Source of the DNA: Alphaproteobacteria bacterium
Lineage (GTDB): Bacteria > Pseudomonadota > Alphaproteobacteria > Micropepsales > Micropepsaceae
Assembly: GCA_025350465.1 (NCBI GenBank)
Contig: JANXXU010000052.1
Location: forward strand, 124,001-188,000
DNA: 64,000 bases
Direction: 5' to 3'
Position 1 is the first letter of the stretch; the number at the start of each line of letters is the position of its first letter. The notes below the pieces were generated by a model, which saw only the letters and a list, made by a program, of their open reading frames with translations, had not been told where the DNA came from and made no database searches. This document shows, piece by piece, positions 46,631 to 55,894 of this stretch. A program made the translations under genes and the position numbers.

Positions 46631-47194
46631 TTAGCCGAGCAGATGCGGCGCGACCATCGCGAGAACGGCGAAGAGGACGCCGATCACGCCGAGGCCCGCA
46701 CCGATATAGGCGATCCACACGAGGCCGGTGACGACGGCGGCCGAGGCCAGCAGAATGCCAAGCTGGAGCGCGGCGCTCGCGTGCTCGTAGTTCTCGCCGG
46801 CGGCGGAGCGCTCTTCGCGATGCGCGACGATCCCGTGGGCTTTGTCCGTCAGCTCCTTCATGCCTTCGCCTTTTTCGGGATCGGACTCGTAGCGCTTCAC
46901 GGTCGCGCGCCACTCCTCGACCTTCTTGGTGATGGCGGCCGTTTGCGCTCCCGGCCGCAAGCTCATTGCCGCGATCTCGAGTTCGTCGGCCGATGCACGC
47001 AGCGTGTTGGCGCGGATATTTTTCGCTTGATAGAAGGCCCAGGTGTCGGAGGCCTCGATCGTGTCGCGAACGGTGTCGACCTGAGCGTTGCGCGCGGCCG
47101 CTTCGGTCAACGCCAGCACGGCCGCCATCACCGCGATGATGACGCCGATGTGCTTGTTGGTTTCCGAGAATTCGAGCTCAAGTCCTTCGGCCAT
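46631..47194 (-). CDS. DUF4337-family membrane protein
   Basis: 187 residues from ATG 47194. One membrane segment near the N-terminus (about 18-35, VIIAVMAAVLALTEAA) and two more at the C-terminus (about 142-185), with a helical middle. This layout and the NKHIGVIIAVMAAVLALT motif match DUF4337, of unknown function. Convergent with the CGNR gene. Confidence 0.8.
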   Translation of the reverse strand: MAEGLELEFSETNKHIGVIIAVMAAVLALTEAAARNAQVDTVRDTIEASDTWAFYQAKNIRANTLRASADELEIAAMSLRPGAQTAAITKKVEEWRATVKRYESDPEKGEGMKELTDKAHGIVAHREERSAAGENYEHASAALQLGILLASAAVVTGLVWIAYIGAGLGVIGVLFAVLAMVAPHLLG

Positions 47195-47403
47195 TGGGCT
47201 AGATCCTTCTACTCGGTGGGAGATCGGTTGCGCACCAATCGCACGAGAGCGCGGCGCGGACAACCGGGAGCATGGCCGACGGAGGCAGGTATGGGCGGCT
47301 AGCCAGCCGACGCGGGGTCCGGCGCCCCTTCGCCATTTCCCTCAAGGGGCAAGACAAAGGCCCGCGGCTCGTCCATGCTTGGGCGCAGGAATTGGACATC
47401 ACC

Positions 47404-47907
47404 ATGCGCGTCCCACTATCGGCACTCGCTCTCTCGATTTCCTTTGGCCTCGCCTCAGCCGGCGCGGCCGATCAATGGCAGAGCGTTCGCGACCCCGCAG
47501 GCGCCTGGTCGATCGAATTTCCACAGAGCCCGACCGTGCAGCATGACACGACGAAGGCGAGCGGCCATGCCACGCCTTATGCGCAGTACGCGGTCGACCT
47601 CGGCGAGAGCGCGCTCATCTTCATGGACAGCGACTTTTCCACGACGCCGCACGACGGCCTCAAAGCGATCAAGGGCGGCGCCAAGGCGGTGGAGAAGGGC
47701 AAAACGGTCATCAGCGACGCGGCCGAGACACTCGACGGTCACGCCGGGCGTTCCATCAAAATGTCGGACGGCGAGCACCTCTTCACGGACCGCATCTTCT
47801 ACGTCAACGATCATCTCTATCAGGCGATCACCGTGCTGCCCCAAACGCCGTCGACCGACCAATCGGCAGCGGCCGACCACTTCAACCGCACGTTCCATCT
47901 CAAGTGA
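47404..47907 (+). CDS. Secreted unknown protein
   Basis: 167 residues from ATG 47404. Signal peptide about 1-22 (GLASAGAAD). Mature part opens with QSVRDPAGAWSIEFPQSPTV, similar in style to small periplasmic proteins with a lipocalin-like or DUF1795-like fold, ending in DHFNRTFHLK. No confirmed family. Divergent from the DUF4337 gene with 209 bases between. Confidence 0.6.
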   Translation: MRVPLSALALSISFGLASAGAADQWQSVRDPAGAWSIEFPQSPTVQHDTTKASGHATPYAQYAVDLGESALIFMDSDFSTTPHDGLKAIKGGAKAVEKGKTVISDAAETLDGHAGRSIKMSDGEHLFTDRIFYVNDHLYQAITVLPQTPSTDQSAAADHFNRTFHLK

Positions 47908-47979
47908 GCTGTGTGGCTTGCCGAGCCGTCGCTAGCGGACGCGAAGTGGCGTGAGCCACCCGAAGCCGAAGGCGAAGGG

Positions 47980-48055
<76 letters not shown>

Positions 48056-48209
48056 GCGCGGGGTGGACCCATGTGCGGGCGTTGCGCGCCCGCTTAGGTT
48101 CCGCGAAGAGGCGTGGCCTATATCAGGGCGCAAGGTCCCGTGTCCAGCGAACCGGCGCCCAATTTCCGCTCACGGGACAGGCTGCCTAAACATGTGTCAG
48201 CGTTGCTAT

Positions 48210-48227
48210 TAGTTGCAGATGAAACTA
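48210..48227. promoter_or_regulatory. Probable MarR-type operator upstream of hppD
   Basis: TAGTTGCA (48210-48217) and TGAAACTA (48220-48227) are inverted repeats with 7 of 8 matching bases and a 2-base spacer. It lies 51 bases before the hppD start. The homogentisate operon ends with a MarR-family gene, which is the natural candidate to bind it. Confidence 0.6.
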
Positions 48228-48278
48228 TATTGCCTGCCCAACAAAAGCTCACAAAAGCAAACGGCGCGGGAAACACGC

Positions 48279-49343
48279 ATGGCCGATCTCTTCGACAATC
48301 CGATGGGCACCGACGGCTTCGAGTTCGTCGAGTACACGGCGAGCGATACGGCGGCGCTCGGCCGCTATTTCGAGTTGACCGGGTTTCGCGCGGTGGCGCG
48401 CCATCGCTCCAAAGCGGTGACGCTTTACCGGCAAGGCGACATCAACTTCATCGTCAATGCCGAGCCTGAGAGTCACGGCGCGCGGTTCGCCCGGGCGCAC
48501 GGGCCGTCGGCCTGCGCGATGGCGTTCCGGGTGAAGGACGCGGCCAAGGCCTATGCGCTGGCGCTCAAGAACGGCGCCAAGCCGCACGAGAGCAAAGTCG
48601 GCCCGATGGAGCTCAACATTCCGGCGATCGAGGGCATCGGCGGCAGCGCGATCTATTTCGTCGACCGCTACGGCGAGGGCGGCGTCTCGATCTACGACGT
48701 CGATTTCGTGCCGACGGATCGCGTCAAGGGCATGCGCCACGATGGCGCGGGCTTGAAGGAAATCGATCACGTCACGCACAACGTCTATCGCGGCAACATG
48801 AATGTGTGGGCGGGCTTCTACGAGAAGCTCTTCAATTTTCGCGAGATCAAATATTTCGACATCGAGGGCAAGCTGACGGGCCTGAAGAGCCGGGCGATGA
48901 CGAGCCCGTGCGGGCGGATCCGCATCCCGATCAACGAAAGCTCCGACGACAAATCGCAGATCGCCGAGTATCTGAACGAATACAAGGGCGAGGGTATTCA
49001 GCACATCGCGCTGTCGACGGCGGACATCTACCACACCGTCGAAACATTGCGGCGAGGCGATGTCGCGTTCCAATCGACGCCCGACACCTATTACGACGGC
49101 GTCGAGAAGCGCGTGCCGAACCACGGCGAGGATTTGGCACGGCTGAAGCGCAACAACATCTTGATCGACGGCGGACCGGGCGCGGGGCTGCTGTTGCAGA
49201 TCTTCACGCAGAACGCGATCGGGCCGATCTTCTTCGAAATCATTCAGCGCAAAGGCAACGAAGGCTTCGGCGAGGGCAATTTCCAGGCGCTGTTCGAGTC
49301 GATCGAAGCCGATCAAATCCGCAGAGGAGTGCTCAAGGCATGA
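48279..49343 (+). CDS. hppD: 4-Hydroxyphenylpyruvate dioxygenase
   Basis: 354 residues from ATG 48279. Fe(II)-dependent conversion of 4-hydroxyphenylpyruvate to homogentisate in tyrosine catabolism. Ligands: His in EIDHVTHNVYRG, His in GIQHIALSTADIY and Glu in IGPIFFEIIQRKG; the C-terminal gate NEGFGEGNFQALFES is present. First gene of a five-gene operon; stop overlaps the next start (ATGA). Confidence 0.97.
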   Translation: MADLFDNPMGTDGFEFVEYTASDTAALGRYFELTGFRAVARHRSKAVTLYRQGDINFIVNAEPESHGARFARAHGPSACAMAFRVKDAAKAYALALKNGAKPHESKVGPMELNIPAIEGIGGSAIYFVDRYGEGGVSIYDVDFVPTDRVKGMRHDGAGLKEIDHVTHNVYRGNMNVWAGFYEKLFNFREIKYFDIEGKLTGLKSRAMTSPCGRIRIPINESSDDKSQIAEYLNEYKGEGIQHIALSTADIYHTVETLRRGDVAFQSTPDTYYDGVEKRVPNHGEDLARLKRNNILIDGGPGAGLLLQIFTQNAIGPIFFEIIQRKGNEGFGEGNFQALFESIEADQIRRGVLKA

Positions 49344-50473
49344 GCAACGGACGCTGGATCAGTTTTCCGCGCATCGAAGGCAATGCATCGCGCCAAGCGC
49401 ATGCCGACCTGCCGGCCGGAACTTATGAGCGCGAGATCGGGCGCGAAGGCTTCTTCGGGCCCGCGACGCATATGTATCACACGCACATGCCGACGGCGTG
49501 GAGCGCGTTCACCGGCCCGCTGCGCCCGCGCGCCTACGACACGACGAAGTTCGAGCAGCACGGTGCAAGCCCTTGGGGCGCGAAACCGTTGCTTGCCAAC
49601 TCCCATGTGAAGCTGCGCTCCTGGCGCGTGACTGCGGCGATGCGCGAGTTGGTGCGCAACGGCGACGGCGACGAACTCTTGTTCGTGCACGAAGGGGCGG
49701 GCGACCTCTATTGCGATTTCGGGCACCTCGCGTTTCGCGACGGGGACTACATCGTGATCCCGCGCGGGACGATGTGGCGGCTCGAACCGCACGACGCCGT
49801 CTCGCTGCTGCTGATCGAGGCGACCGACGATGCTTATCGGCTGCCCGATCGCGGGATGCTCGGCGAGCATGCGTTCTTCGATCCGGCGGTGTTGGAGACC
49901 CCGGCGATCGACCATCGTTTCATGAAGCAACAAAGCGAGGGCGAGTGGAAGGTCGCGGTCAAGCGGCGGGGTCAAATCTCGACCATCACCTATCCGTTCA
50001 ATCCGCTCGATGCCGTGGGTTGGAAGGGGGGCCTGGCGCCGGTCAAGCTCAACTGGCGCGATATCCGGCCGATCGTCAGCCACCGCTATCATCTGCCGCC
50101 TTCGGTGCACACGACGTTTCTGGCCGACCGCTTTGTCGTTTGCACCTTCGTGCCGCGGCCGATCGAAAGCGATCCGGGCGCGCTCAAGGTGCCGTTCTTC
50201 CACAACAACGACGATTACGACGAGGTGATTTTCTATCATCAGGGCACGTTCTTCAGCCGCGACAACATCAAGCCGGGGATGATCACGTTCCATCCGGCGG
50301 GTTTTACGCACGGGCCGCATCCCAAGGCCTTCGCCGCCGGCGCCAAGGCGGAGAGGAAAGAGACCGACGAGGTCGCGGTGATGATCGATACGCGCGACGC
50401 ACTTGACCCATCGCCGGAGGCCGAGGCGATCGAAGACTGCACCTACGTCGACAGCTGGCGCGGCGCGAAATGA
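49340..50473 (+). CDS. hmgA: Homogentisate 1,2-dioxygenase (short bacterial type)
   Basis: 377 residues, ATG overlapping the hppD stop. Cupin-fold ring-cleavage dioxygenase giving maleylacetoacetate. Metal ligands and active-site region: FHNNDDYDEVIFYHQGTF and HPAGFTHGPHPKAF. It is shorter than the ~440-residue animal/Pseudomonas form, matching the compact form common in alphaproteobacteria. The next gene, fumarylacetoacetase, follows after a repeat element. Confidence 0.93.
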   Translation: MSNGRWISFPRIEGNASRQAHADLPAGTYEREIGREGFFGPATHMYHTHMPTAWSAFTGPLRPRAYDTTKFEQHGASPWGAKPLLANSHVKLRSWRVTAAMRELVRNGDGDELLFVHEGAGDLYCDFGHLAFRDGDYIVIPRGTMWRLEPHDAVSLLLIEATDDAYRLPDRGMLGEHAFFDPAVLETPAIDHRFMKQQSEGEWKVAVKRRGQISTITYPFNPLDAVGWKGGLAPVKLNWRDIRPIVSHRYHLPPSVHTTFLADRFVVCTFVPRPIESDPGALKVPFFHNNDDYDEVIFYHQGTFFSRDNIKPGMITFHPAGFTHGPHPKAFAAGAKAERKETDEVAVMIDTRDALDPSPEAEAIEDCTYVDSWRGAK

Positions 50474-50517
50474 AGGCGTGCAGCGTGAGACGCTCCGATT
50501 GCGAAGTCGTGCTCCCA

Positions 50518-50706
50518 ACTCCCCTCGCCCTTCCGGAATCGGAAGGGAGAGGGGCCGGGGGTGAGGGATGGCGTTCGCGCGGTGCTTTCGACGATCGGAG
50601 TCTTGCAGGGACGTCAGTGCAAGGCTCGCCTGTTGAATTGCTGCATAGAGGCCTTCCCTCACCCCCGGCCCCTCTCCCTTCCAGAAGGTGGAAGGGCGAG
50701 GGGAGT
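50518..50706. repeat. MITE-like palindromic element D (189 bp)
   Basis: Left arm 50518-50568 and right arm 50655-50706 are inverted repeats of ~51 bases, each containing a further hairpin (CCCTTCC/GGAAGGG). The termini are ACTCCCCTCGCCCTTCC and its complement. It lies wholly between hmgA and the fumarylacetoacetase gene, so it will be part of the operon transcript. Confidence 0.85.
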
Positions 50707-50729
50707 CGAAATGCGCGAGGCCGCTCCTC

Positions 50730-51716
50730 ATGAAGCTCGCTTCGCTCAAGGGCGGGCGCGACGGGCGGCTCATCGTCGTTTCGCGCGATCTGACGCGTGC
50801 GGTGGCGGCGGACGGGATTGCGCCGACGCTGCAGATGGCGCTCGACACCTGGGAGCGCGCGGCGCCGCGGCTCGAGAAGATTTATCGCGAGCTCAACGAG
50901 GCGACGGTCGGGTCGTTTTCGTTCCGCGCGTCCGATTGCGCTTCGCCTCTGCCGCGCGCCTATCAATGGGCGGACGGCTCGGCTTATGTCACGCATGTCG
51001 AGCTCGTGCGCAAAGCGCGCGGCGCGGTGATGCCGCCGTCGTTCTGGACTGACCCCCTAATCTATCAGGGCGGTTCGGACAGCTTCATCGGGCCGACCGA
51101 CGATATCTTGGCCGGCGACGAAGCTTTCGGTATCGACTTCGAGGGCGAGGTCGCGGTCGTCACCGGCGACGTGCAGATGGGGATGACGCCGGCGCAAGCG
51201 GCGCATCACATTCGTTTGCTGATGCTCGTGAACGATGTGTCGCTGCGCAATTTGATTCCAAAGGAGCTGGAGAAAGGCTTCGGCTTCTTTCAGTCGAAAC
51301 CAGCAACCGCATTTTCGCCCGTTGCCGTGACGCCCGACGAACTTGGCGATCATTGGCGCGACGGCAAGGTTCATCTGCCCCTCGCTGTCGATCTCAACGG
51401 CGAGCGCTTCGGCGCGCCGAATGCCGGCGTCGATATGACGTTCTCCTTTCCCGAACTTATCGCGCATGCGGCGAAGACGCGCGAGCTCGAGGCGGGCTCG
51501 ATCGTCGGCTCGGGCACGATTTCGAACGCCGACCGGCAGAGCGGCTCGGCCTGCATCGCGGAGCGGCGGATGCTCGAAACAATCGAGCATGGGGCGCCCA
51601 AGACGGCGTTCATGCGCTTCGGCGACCGGGTGCGCATGGAGATGAAGCTGCCGGACGGGCAATCGATTTTCGGCGCTATCGATCAAAAGGTCGCGCGCTA
51701 CGAGGGACCGAAATGA
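50730..51716 (+). CDS. Fumarylacetoacetate hydrolase-family protein
   Basis: 328 residues from ATG 50730. FAH-type metalloenzyme that splits fumarylacetoacetate into fumarate and acetoacetate. Visible: the FEGEVAVVTGDVQMG acidic metal-site motif, GFGFFQSKPATAFSP, and the C-terminal SGTISNADRQSGSACIAERR stretch. Start overlaps the edge of element D; stop overlaps the maiA ATG. Completes the tyrosine catabolic route. Confidence 0.92.
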   Translation: MKLASLKGGRDGRLIVVSRDLTRAVAADGIAPTLQMALDTWERAAPRLEKIYRELNEATVGSFSFRASDCASPLPRAYQWADGSAYVTHVELVRKARGAVMPPSFWTDPLIYQGGSDSFIGPTDDILAGDEAFGIDFEGEVAVVTGDVQMGMTPAQAAHHIRLLMLVNDVSLRNLIPKELEKGFGFFQSKPATAFSPVAVTPDELGDHWRDGKVHLPLAVDLNGERFGAPNAGVDMTFSFPELIAHAAKTRELEAGSIVGSGTISNADRQSGSACIAERRMLETIEHGAPKTAFMRFGDRVRMEMKLPDGQSIFGAIDQKVARYEGPK

Positions 51717-52357
51717 AGCTCTATACGTACTCGAATTCCTCGGCCGCCTTTCGCGTGCGTATCGCGATGAACCTGAAGGGCATTGCGCCTGAGTTTGCCT
51801 TTGTCAGCTTGATCAAAGACGGCGGCGAGCAGCACAAGCCGGAATATCGCGCGGTCAATCCGCAAGAGTTGGTGCCTACTCTCGATGCCGGCGGGCACCT
51901 GATCGGGCAGTCGTTGGCGATCGTCGAATATCTCGACGAGACGCATCCGACGCCGCCGTTGCTGCCATCGTACCCGCTGGCCAAGGCGCGCGTGCGCCAG
52001 ATCGCTTATGCGATCGCCTGCGACATGCATCCGATCAACAATCTGAGCGTTCGGCAGTATCTGAAGTCGGGCATGATGCATTCGGACGCGGAGATCGCCG
52101 AATGGTACGAGCACTTCATCCATCGCGGCTTCAAACCGATTGAAGCGCTGCTGGCGAATTCCAAGGAGACGGGAACGTTCTGTCACGGCAACGAGCCGAC
52201 GCTCGCCGACATCTGCCTGGTGCCGCAGGTCTATAATGCGCGGCGCTACAAGATCTCGCTCGACGCCTATCCGACCATCGTGCGCGTCGATGCGACGGCG
52301 CGGGCCTTGCCTGCATTCGCCAACGCCGCGCCGGAGAAACAGAGCGATGCGGCCTGA
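51713..52357 (+). CDS. maiA: Maleylacetoacetate isomerase (zeta-class GST)
   Basis: 214 residues, ATG overlapping the previous stop. Zeta GST: N-terminal YSNSSAAFRVRIAMNLKGI (the SSxxxRVRIA signature with active-site Ser), glutathione-site PQELVPTLDAG and SLAIVEYLDETHP. Isomerises maleylacetoacetate to fumarylacetoacetate with GSH. The MarR gene overlaps its end. Confidence 0.96.
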   Translation: MKLYTYSNSSAAFRVRIAMNLKGIAPEFAFVSLIKDGGEQHKPEYRAVNPQELVPTLDAGGHLIGQSLAIVEYLDETHPTPPLLPSYPLAKARVRQIAYAIACDMHPINNLSVRQYLKSGMMHSDAEIAEWYEHFIHRGFKPIEALLANSKETGTFCHGNEPTLADICLVPQVYNARRYKISLDAYPTIVRVDATARALPAFANAAPEKQSDAA

Positions 52358-52817
52358 CGCCGTCAAAGCGCCGCGCCGCGAAGGGGTCTTGGTGCTCGAG
52401 GCCTTTCTGCCCTACCGGCTGTCGGTCTTGTCGAACACGGTGTCGAGCCGCATCGCGAAGTCTTACGCGGCGCGCTTTTCGCTGACCGTGCCGGAGTGGC
52501 GGGTGATGGCGGTTCTGGGCCGCTTTCCGGGATTGACGGCGGGCGAGGTCACCGAGCGTACCGCGATGGACAAGGTGCAAGTCAGCCGTGCCGTTGCGCG
52601 CTTGTTGCGCACCAAGCGGATCGAGCGGCGGGTCGTCGATGACGACCGGCGGGCACGCCATCTGTTTCTGACGGGCGAGGGGCGCGGCGTCTATGGCGAG
52701 ATTGTGCCGCTCGCCCTCGACTACGAACGCCGCTTGGCGGCGAGCCTCAACGCGGGCGAGCGCGGGCAGCTCGAGAAGCTACTTCTCAAGCTGACGACGG
52801 CGGCGCGAACGCTTTAG
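52347..52817 (+). CDS. MarR-family regulator of the homogentisate operon
   Basis: 156 residues from ATG 52347, overlapping maiA by 11 bases. Winged helix with PEWRVMAVLGRFPGLTAGEV, then MDKVQVSRAVARLLRTKRI and the basic wing DDDRRARHLFLT. It is the last gene of the operon and probably controls it through the palindrome at 48210-48227. Its end overlaps the convergent acyltransferase gene by about 39 bases. Confidence 0.9.
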   Translation: MRPDAVKAPRREGVLVLEAFLPYRLSVLSNTVSSRIAKSYAARFSLTVPEWRVMAVLGRFPGLTAGEVTERTAMDKVQVSRAVARLLRTKRIERRVVDDDRRARHLFLTGEGRGVYGEIVPLALDYERRLAASLNAGERGQLEKLLLKLTTAARTL

Positions 52818-53639
52818 CGGCGCGACGTCCGTGTCGAGCGCGTAGGTCCGGTCGCGCAGGAAATCCATCAGCGCTTTGCGATCCTTGAAGGACTTCAGGT
52901 CCTCATAGGGAATGCGCTTGCCGATGCGGAACTGGAGCGCACCGCCGATGCGGTCGTGCACCTCTTTGAAGAGCAGCGAGAGGCGCAAGGTCATGCTCAC
53001 ATGGCTCGCGACCTGGAAGAGGCGGCTGTTCTGGCCGGCAAAGAAGATCGGCACGACTGGCGCCTTGCCCTGGAGAATCATGCGGGCGGTGAAGTTCTTC
53101 CACTCCGGATCCTTAGCGCGGCGGGCAAGCACGGTGGGCGTCGTCGACACCGTGCCGCCCGGGAAGATGATCAGCACGCCGCCTTTGTCCAACACTGCTT
53201 TCGACTCGGCGCGCGACTTCAGATTGGTTTCCAACGCCGCCTTGGTCTCTTCGAAGTCGATCGGCAGCATATAGGGCTTGATCTCCTCGGCGCGGTTGAG
53301 GAGGGCGTTGGTCAGGATTTTGAAGTCGTCGCGAATTTGCGCGACGAGCCAGCAGGCGACGATGCCGTCGAGCACGCCGAAGGGATGGTTGGCGACGACG
53401 ATCGCCGGTCCCTCGCGCGGGATTTCAGACAGGGCTTCGCGATTGAATTCGACCTGAAGCTGAAGCTTACGGACCGCCGCGTTCCAAAAGCTCTCGCCCG
53501 GGCGCGGGTCGTTCTGGTGCTCCAAGTAAAGGCGCTTGAGTTCCGGCTGGCCGGACATGCGTTCGATCGCTTGGATGACCAACCGCTTGAAGGCGGTGTC
53601 TTCCTCGGAGGCGTAGGAGAACGTGTCGACCTTGGGCAT
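52779..53639 (-). CDS. Lysophospholipid acyltransferase-family protein
   Basis: 286 residues from the ATG at 53639 (a TTG at 53657 would add six residues). PlsC-like acyltransferase motif IVVANHPFGVLDGIVACW (H with a downstream D) at about residue 100, and a second motif FPGGTVSTTPT. Transfers acyl groups to lysophospholipids or related lipids; exact acceptor unknown. Overlaps the convergent MarR gene. Confidence 0.82.
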   Translation of the reverse strand: MPKVDTFSYASEEDTAFKRLVIQAIERMSGQPELKRLYLEHQNDPRPGESFWNAAVRKLQLQVEFNREALSEIPREGPAIVVANHPFGVLDGIVACWLVAQIRDDFKILTNALLNRAEEIKPYMLPIDFEETKAALETNLKSRAESKAVLDKGGVLIIFPGGTVSTTPTVLARRAKDPEWKNFTARMILQGKAPVVPIFFAGQNSRLFQVASHVSMTLRLSLLFKEVHDRIGGALQFRIGKRIPYEDLKSFKDRKALMDFLRDRTYALDTDVAPLKRSRRRRQLEK

Positions 53640-53744
53640 GCGCGGGCTTGGCACCAAATCATTCCGGTGACGCGTATTCTGCCCAAAATGCAGGCGCGTG
53701 GCGAGGGTGGCCGAAAACCCGGCCGTGCTACGCTTGAACCGACC

Positions 53745-54113
53745 TTAGTGGTGGGTAACGGCGCCGGCGATCGTGCTCAGAAGGGTGGTCGCGTCGAAGG
53801 GCTTGACCAGGCATTCGTCGACACCGACGCGGTGCGCCGCCGCGAGTTGGTCGCGCTGGGCCTCCGCGGTCACGATAATGAAGGGCGTTTCGCGAAGCTG
53901 GGCGTCGGCGCGAACCTCCTTCAAGAGGTCGTAGCCCGTCATCGGCTCCATGTGCCAATCGGAGATCACGAGCCCGTATCGCGTCGCGCGTAGTTTTTCG
54001 AGCGCCTCGCGCCCTGTCGAGGCTTCGTCGACATCGTCGTAGCCGATTTGACTCAGCAGGTCGCGGATGATGCGACGCATCGTGCCGTAATCGTCGACGA
54101 TCAGAACTTTCAT
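53745..54113 (-). CDS. CheY-like single-domain response regulator
   Basis: 122 residues from ATG 54113. Receiver domain only: acidic pocket Asp7-Asp8, phospho-acceptor Asp52 (ISDWHMEPMTG), Thr82 (IIVTAEA) and Lys104 (LVKPFD). The MKVLIVDDYGTMRRIIRDLL start is characteristic of CheY-type chemotaxis regulators. No chemotaxis genes are adjacent here, though a flagellar block lies elsewhere in the window. Confidence 0.92.
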   Translation of the reverse strand: MKVLIVDDYGTMRRIIRDLLSQIGYDDVDEASTGREALEKLRATRYGLVISDWHMEPMTGYDLLKEVRADAQLRETPFIIVTAEAQRDQLAAAHRVGVDECLVKPFDATTLLSTIAGAVTHH

Positions 54114-54390
54114 GAAAACGCGCCCCAGCGATCGGCGAGCGAGGTGATCAACCGATTGTGAGACGCTACAGGCCTTGCTATTTCGGATTCGTTTATGGGG
54201 ATGCGGCGATTGCAAAAAACTTGCGCAGCTGCTGCTCCAATCAGCATTTTGTCAGCCCGCACGCGCGAAATAAGAGAGCAGTGTTACGCAGCAGCCACGT
54301 ACGGTGGCGTTGGTCAGGTGGTTTCCACGGAGGCCGCACGCTATACCAAGATGCCTTTGGGACCGATCCTGAGGACTAGAGGGTCCGTGC

Positions 54391-55239
54391 ATGCGCCTCG
54401 ACGGCAAAGAGATCGTGATCACCGGCGGAACCGACGGCATCGGCAAGGTCACCGCACGCGAGCTCGCCAAGATGGGCGCCAGCGTCACCATCGTCGCACG
54501 CAACGCGACCAAGGCCCAGCAGGTGGTCAAGGAACTGCGCACGGCGGCGGGGCACGATCGCGTCGGTTTCGTGCGCGCCGATCTCTCCTCGCAGAAGGGC
54601 GTGCGGGGCGCGGCAGAGACGATCAGGGGCCGGCTGAAGCGGCTCGACGTTTTGATCAACAACGCCGGCGCGATGTTCGGCCGCCGCGAACTGACCGAGG
54701 ACGGCATCGAGCGTACCTTCGCACTCAATCATCTGGCCTATTTCCTGATGACCAATCTGTTGCTCGATATGCTGAAGGCCTCGGCGCCGTCGCGCATCGT
54801 CAACGTGTCGTCGGCGGCACATACCGGCGCCAAGCTGAATATCGACGATTTGCAGGGGGCGAAATCCTATTCGGGCTGGCGCGCTTATCAGCGCTCGAAG
54901 CTTGCGAATGTCTATTTTACCTACGAATTGGCGCGACGATTGAGCGGATCGAACGTGACGGTCAATTGCCTGCATCCGGGGTTTGTCGCCAGCCGTTTCG
55001 GCAGCAACAATGGCGCCGTTTCGCGCGCCTTGTTCGGCGTGGCGAAGTCGATCTTTGCCACCTCCGAAGGCAACGGCGCGCGCACGAGCGTTTATCTGGC
55101 GTCTTCGCCCGATGTCGACGGCGTCACGGGCAAATATTTCGACTCGCGCCGGGCAGTGAAATCCTCGGCCGCGTCGCATGACGAACAGAAGTGGCGCGAG
55201 CTGTGGCGCGCCAGCGAAAAACTCACCGGGATTTCCTGA
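54391..55239 (+). CDS. SDR-family oxidoreductase
   Basis: 282 residues from ATG 54391. Rossmann NAD(P) motif TGGTDGIGKVTARELAK at the start, NNAG in LDVLINNAGAMFGR, and catalytic Tyr-Lys in AYQRSKLANVY. It resembles retinol-dehydrogenase-like SDRs. Substrate unknown. Followed by a methyltransferase gene in the same direction. The 54114-54390 gap shows no gene. Confidence 0.92.
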   Translation: MRLDGKEIVITGGTDGIGKVTARELAKMGASVTIVARNATKAQQVVKELRTAAGHDRVGFVRADLSSQKGVRGAAETIRGRLKRLDVLINNAGAMFGRRELTEDGIERTFALNHLAYFLMTNLLLDMLKASAPSRIVNVSSAAHTGAKLNIDDLQGAKSYSGWRAYQRSKLANVYFTYELARRLSGSNVTVNCLHPGFVASRFGSNNGAVSRALFGVAKSIFATSEGNGARTSVYLASSPDVDGVTGKYFDSRRAVKSSAASHDEQKWRELWRASEKLTGIS

Positions 55240-55247
55240 GCGGGCCG

Positions 55248-55862
55248 TTGCGCTTTTCCATCGACATCGACACGGTCAAAGGCTTTCTCGACGCCGAGGA
55301 GGGCGCCGCCCTCTATCGCGCGGCGTTGGCGGCGGCGCCGCTCGGCCCGTTGCTCGAAATCGGCAGCTATTGCGGCAAGTCGGCGGTCTATATCGGCACG
55401 GCCGCGCGCGACGCGGGGTCGCTGCTCTTCACGGTCGATCACCATCGCGGCTCGGAAGAAATGCAACCCGGCTGGGAGCATCACGATCCGGCGACGTGGG
55501 ACGCGCGGGCCGGCGCAATGGAAAGCCTACCGTTCTTGCGCGACACGCTGCGCCGAGCCGGGCTTGACGAATATGTCGTGCCGATCGTCGGGCGTTCGAC
55601 GACGATCGCGCGCTACTGGCGCACGCCGCTCGGCTTTCTCTTCATCGACGGCGGCCATGCGATGACCGAGGCCGAGGCGGACTATCGCGGCTGGACGCCG
55701 CACATCGTCGTCGGCGGCACGCTCGCGATCCACGACGTGTTCCCCGATCCGAAGGACGGCGGCCGGCCGCCCTTCGAGATTTACAAGACGGCGCTGACGT
55801 CCAGGAATTTCATCGAGACCGGTGCCGTGAAATCACTGCGTCTGCTGCGGCGGATGGCCTGA
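55248..55862 (+). CDS. Class I SAM-dependent methyltransferase
   Basis: 204 residues if the TTG at 55248 is the start; earlier non-ATG codons overlap the SDR gene, so the start is uncertain. SAM-binding motif LLEIGSYCGKSAVYIG, then DHHRGSEEMQPGW, and a GFLFIDGGHAMTEAEAD motif II-like region. Methyltransf_24-like. Acceptor unknown. Confidence 0.82.
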   Translation: MRFSIDIDTVKGFLDAEEGAALYRAALAAAPLGPLLEIGSYCGKSAVYIGTAARDAGSLLFTVDHHRGSEEMQPGWEHHDPATWDARAGAMESLPFLRDTLRRAGLDEYVVPIVGRSTTIARYWRTPLGFLFIDGGHAMTEAEADYRGWTPHIVVGGTLAIHDVFPDPKDGGRPPFEIYKTALTSRNFIETGAVKSLRLLRRMA

Positions 55863-55868
55863 AGGCAT

Positions 55869-55894
55869 CCTCTCCTCCCACTTGGGAGGAGAGG
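55869..55894. repeat. Hairpin of the element-A type
   Basis: CCTCTCCTCCC (55869-55879) pairs with GGGAGGAGAGG (55884-55894), followed by CAACGAGCG and GTGAGGAGGG-like text, resembling the first part of element A at 40782-40850. Probably a diverged or partial copy. The surrounding gap (55863-56063) has no other gene. Confidence 0.6.

Noticed and set aside
54195-55181. A 328-codon frame overlapping the SDR gene.
   Set aside because: Its sequence is Arg-rich nonsense, whereas the SDR frame has all motifs.
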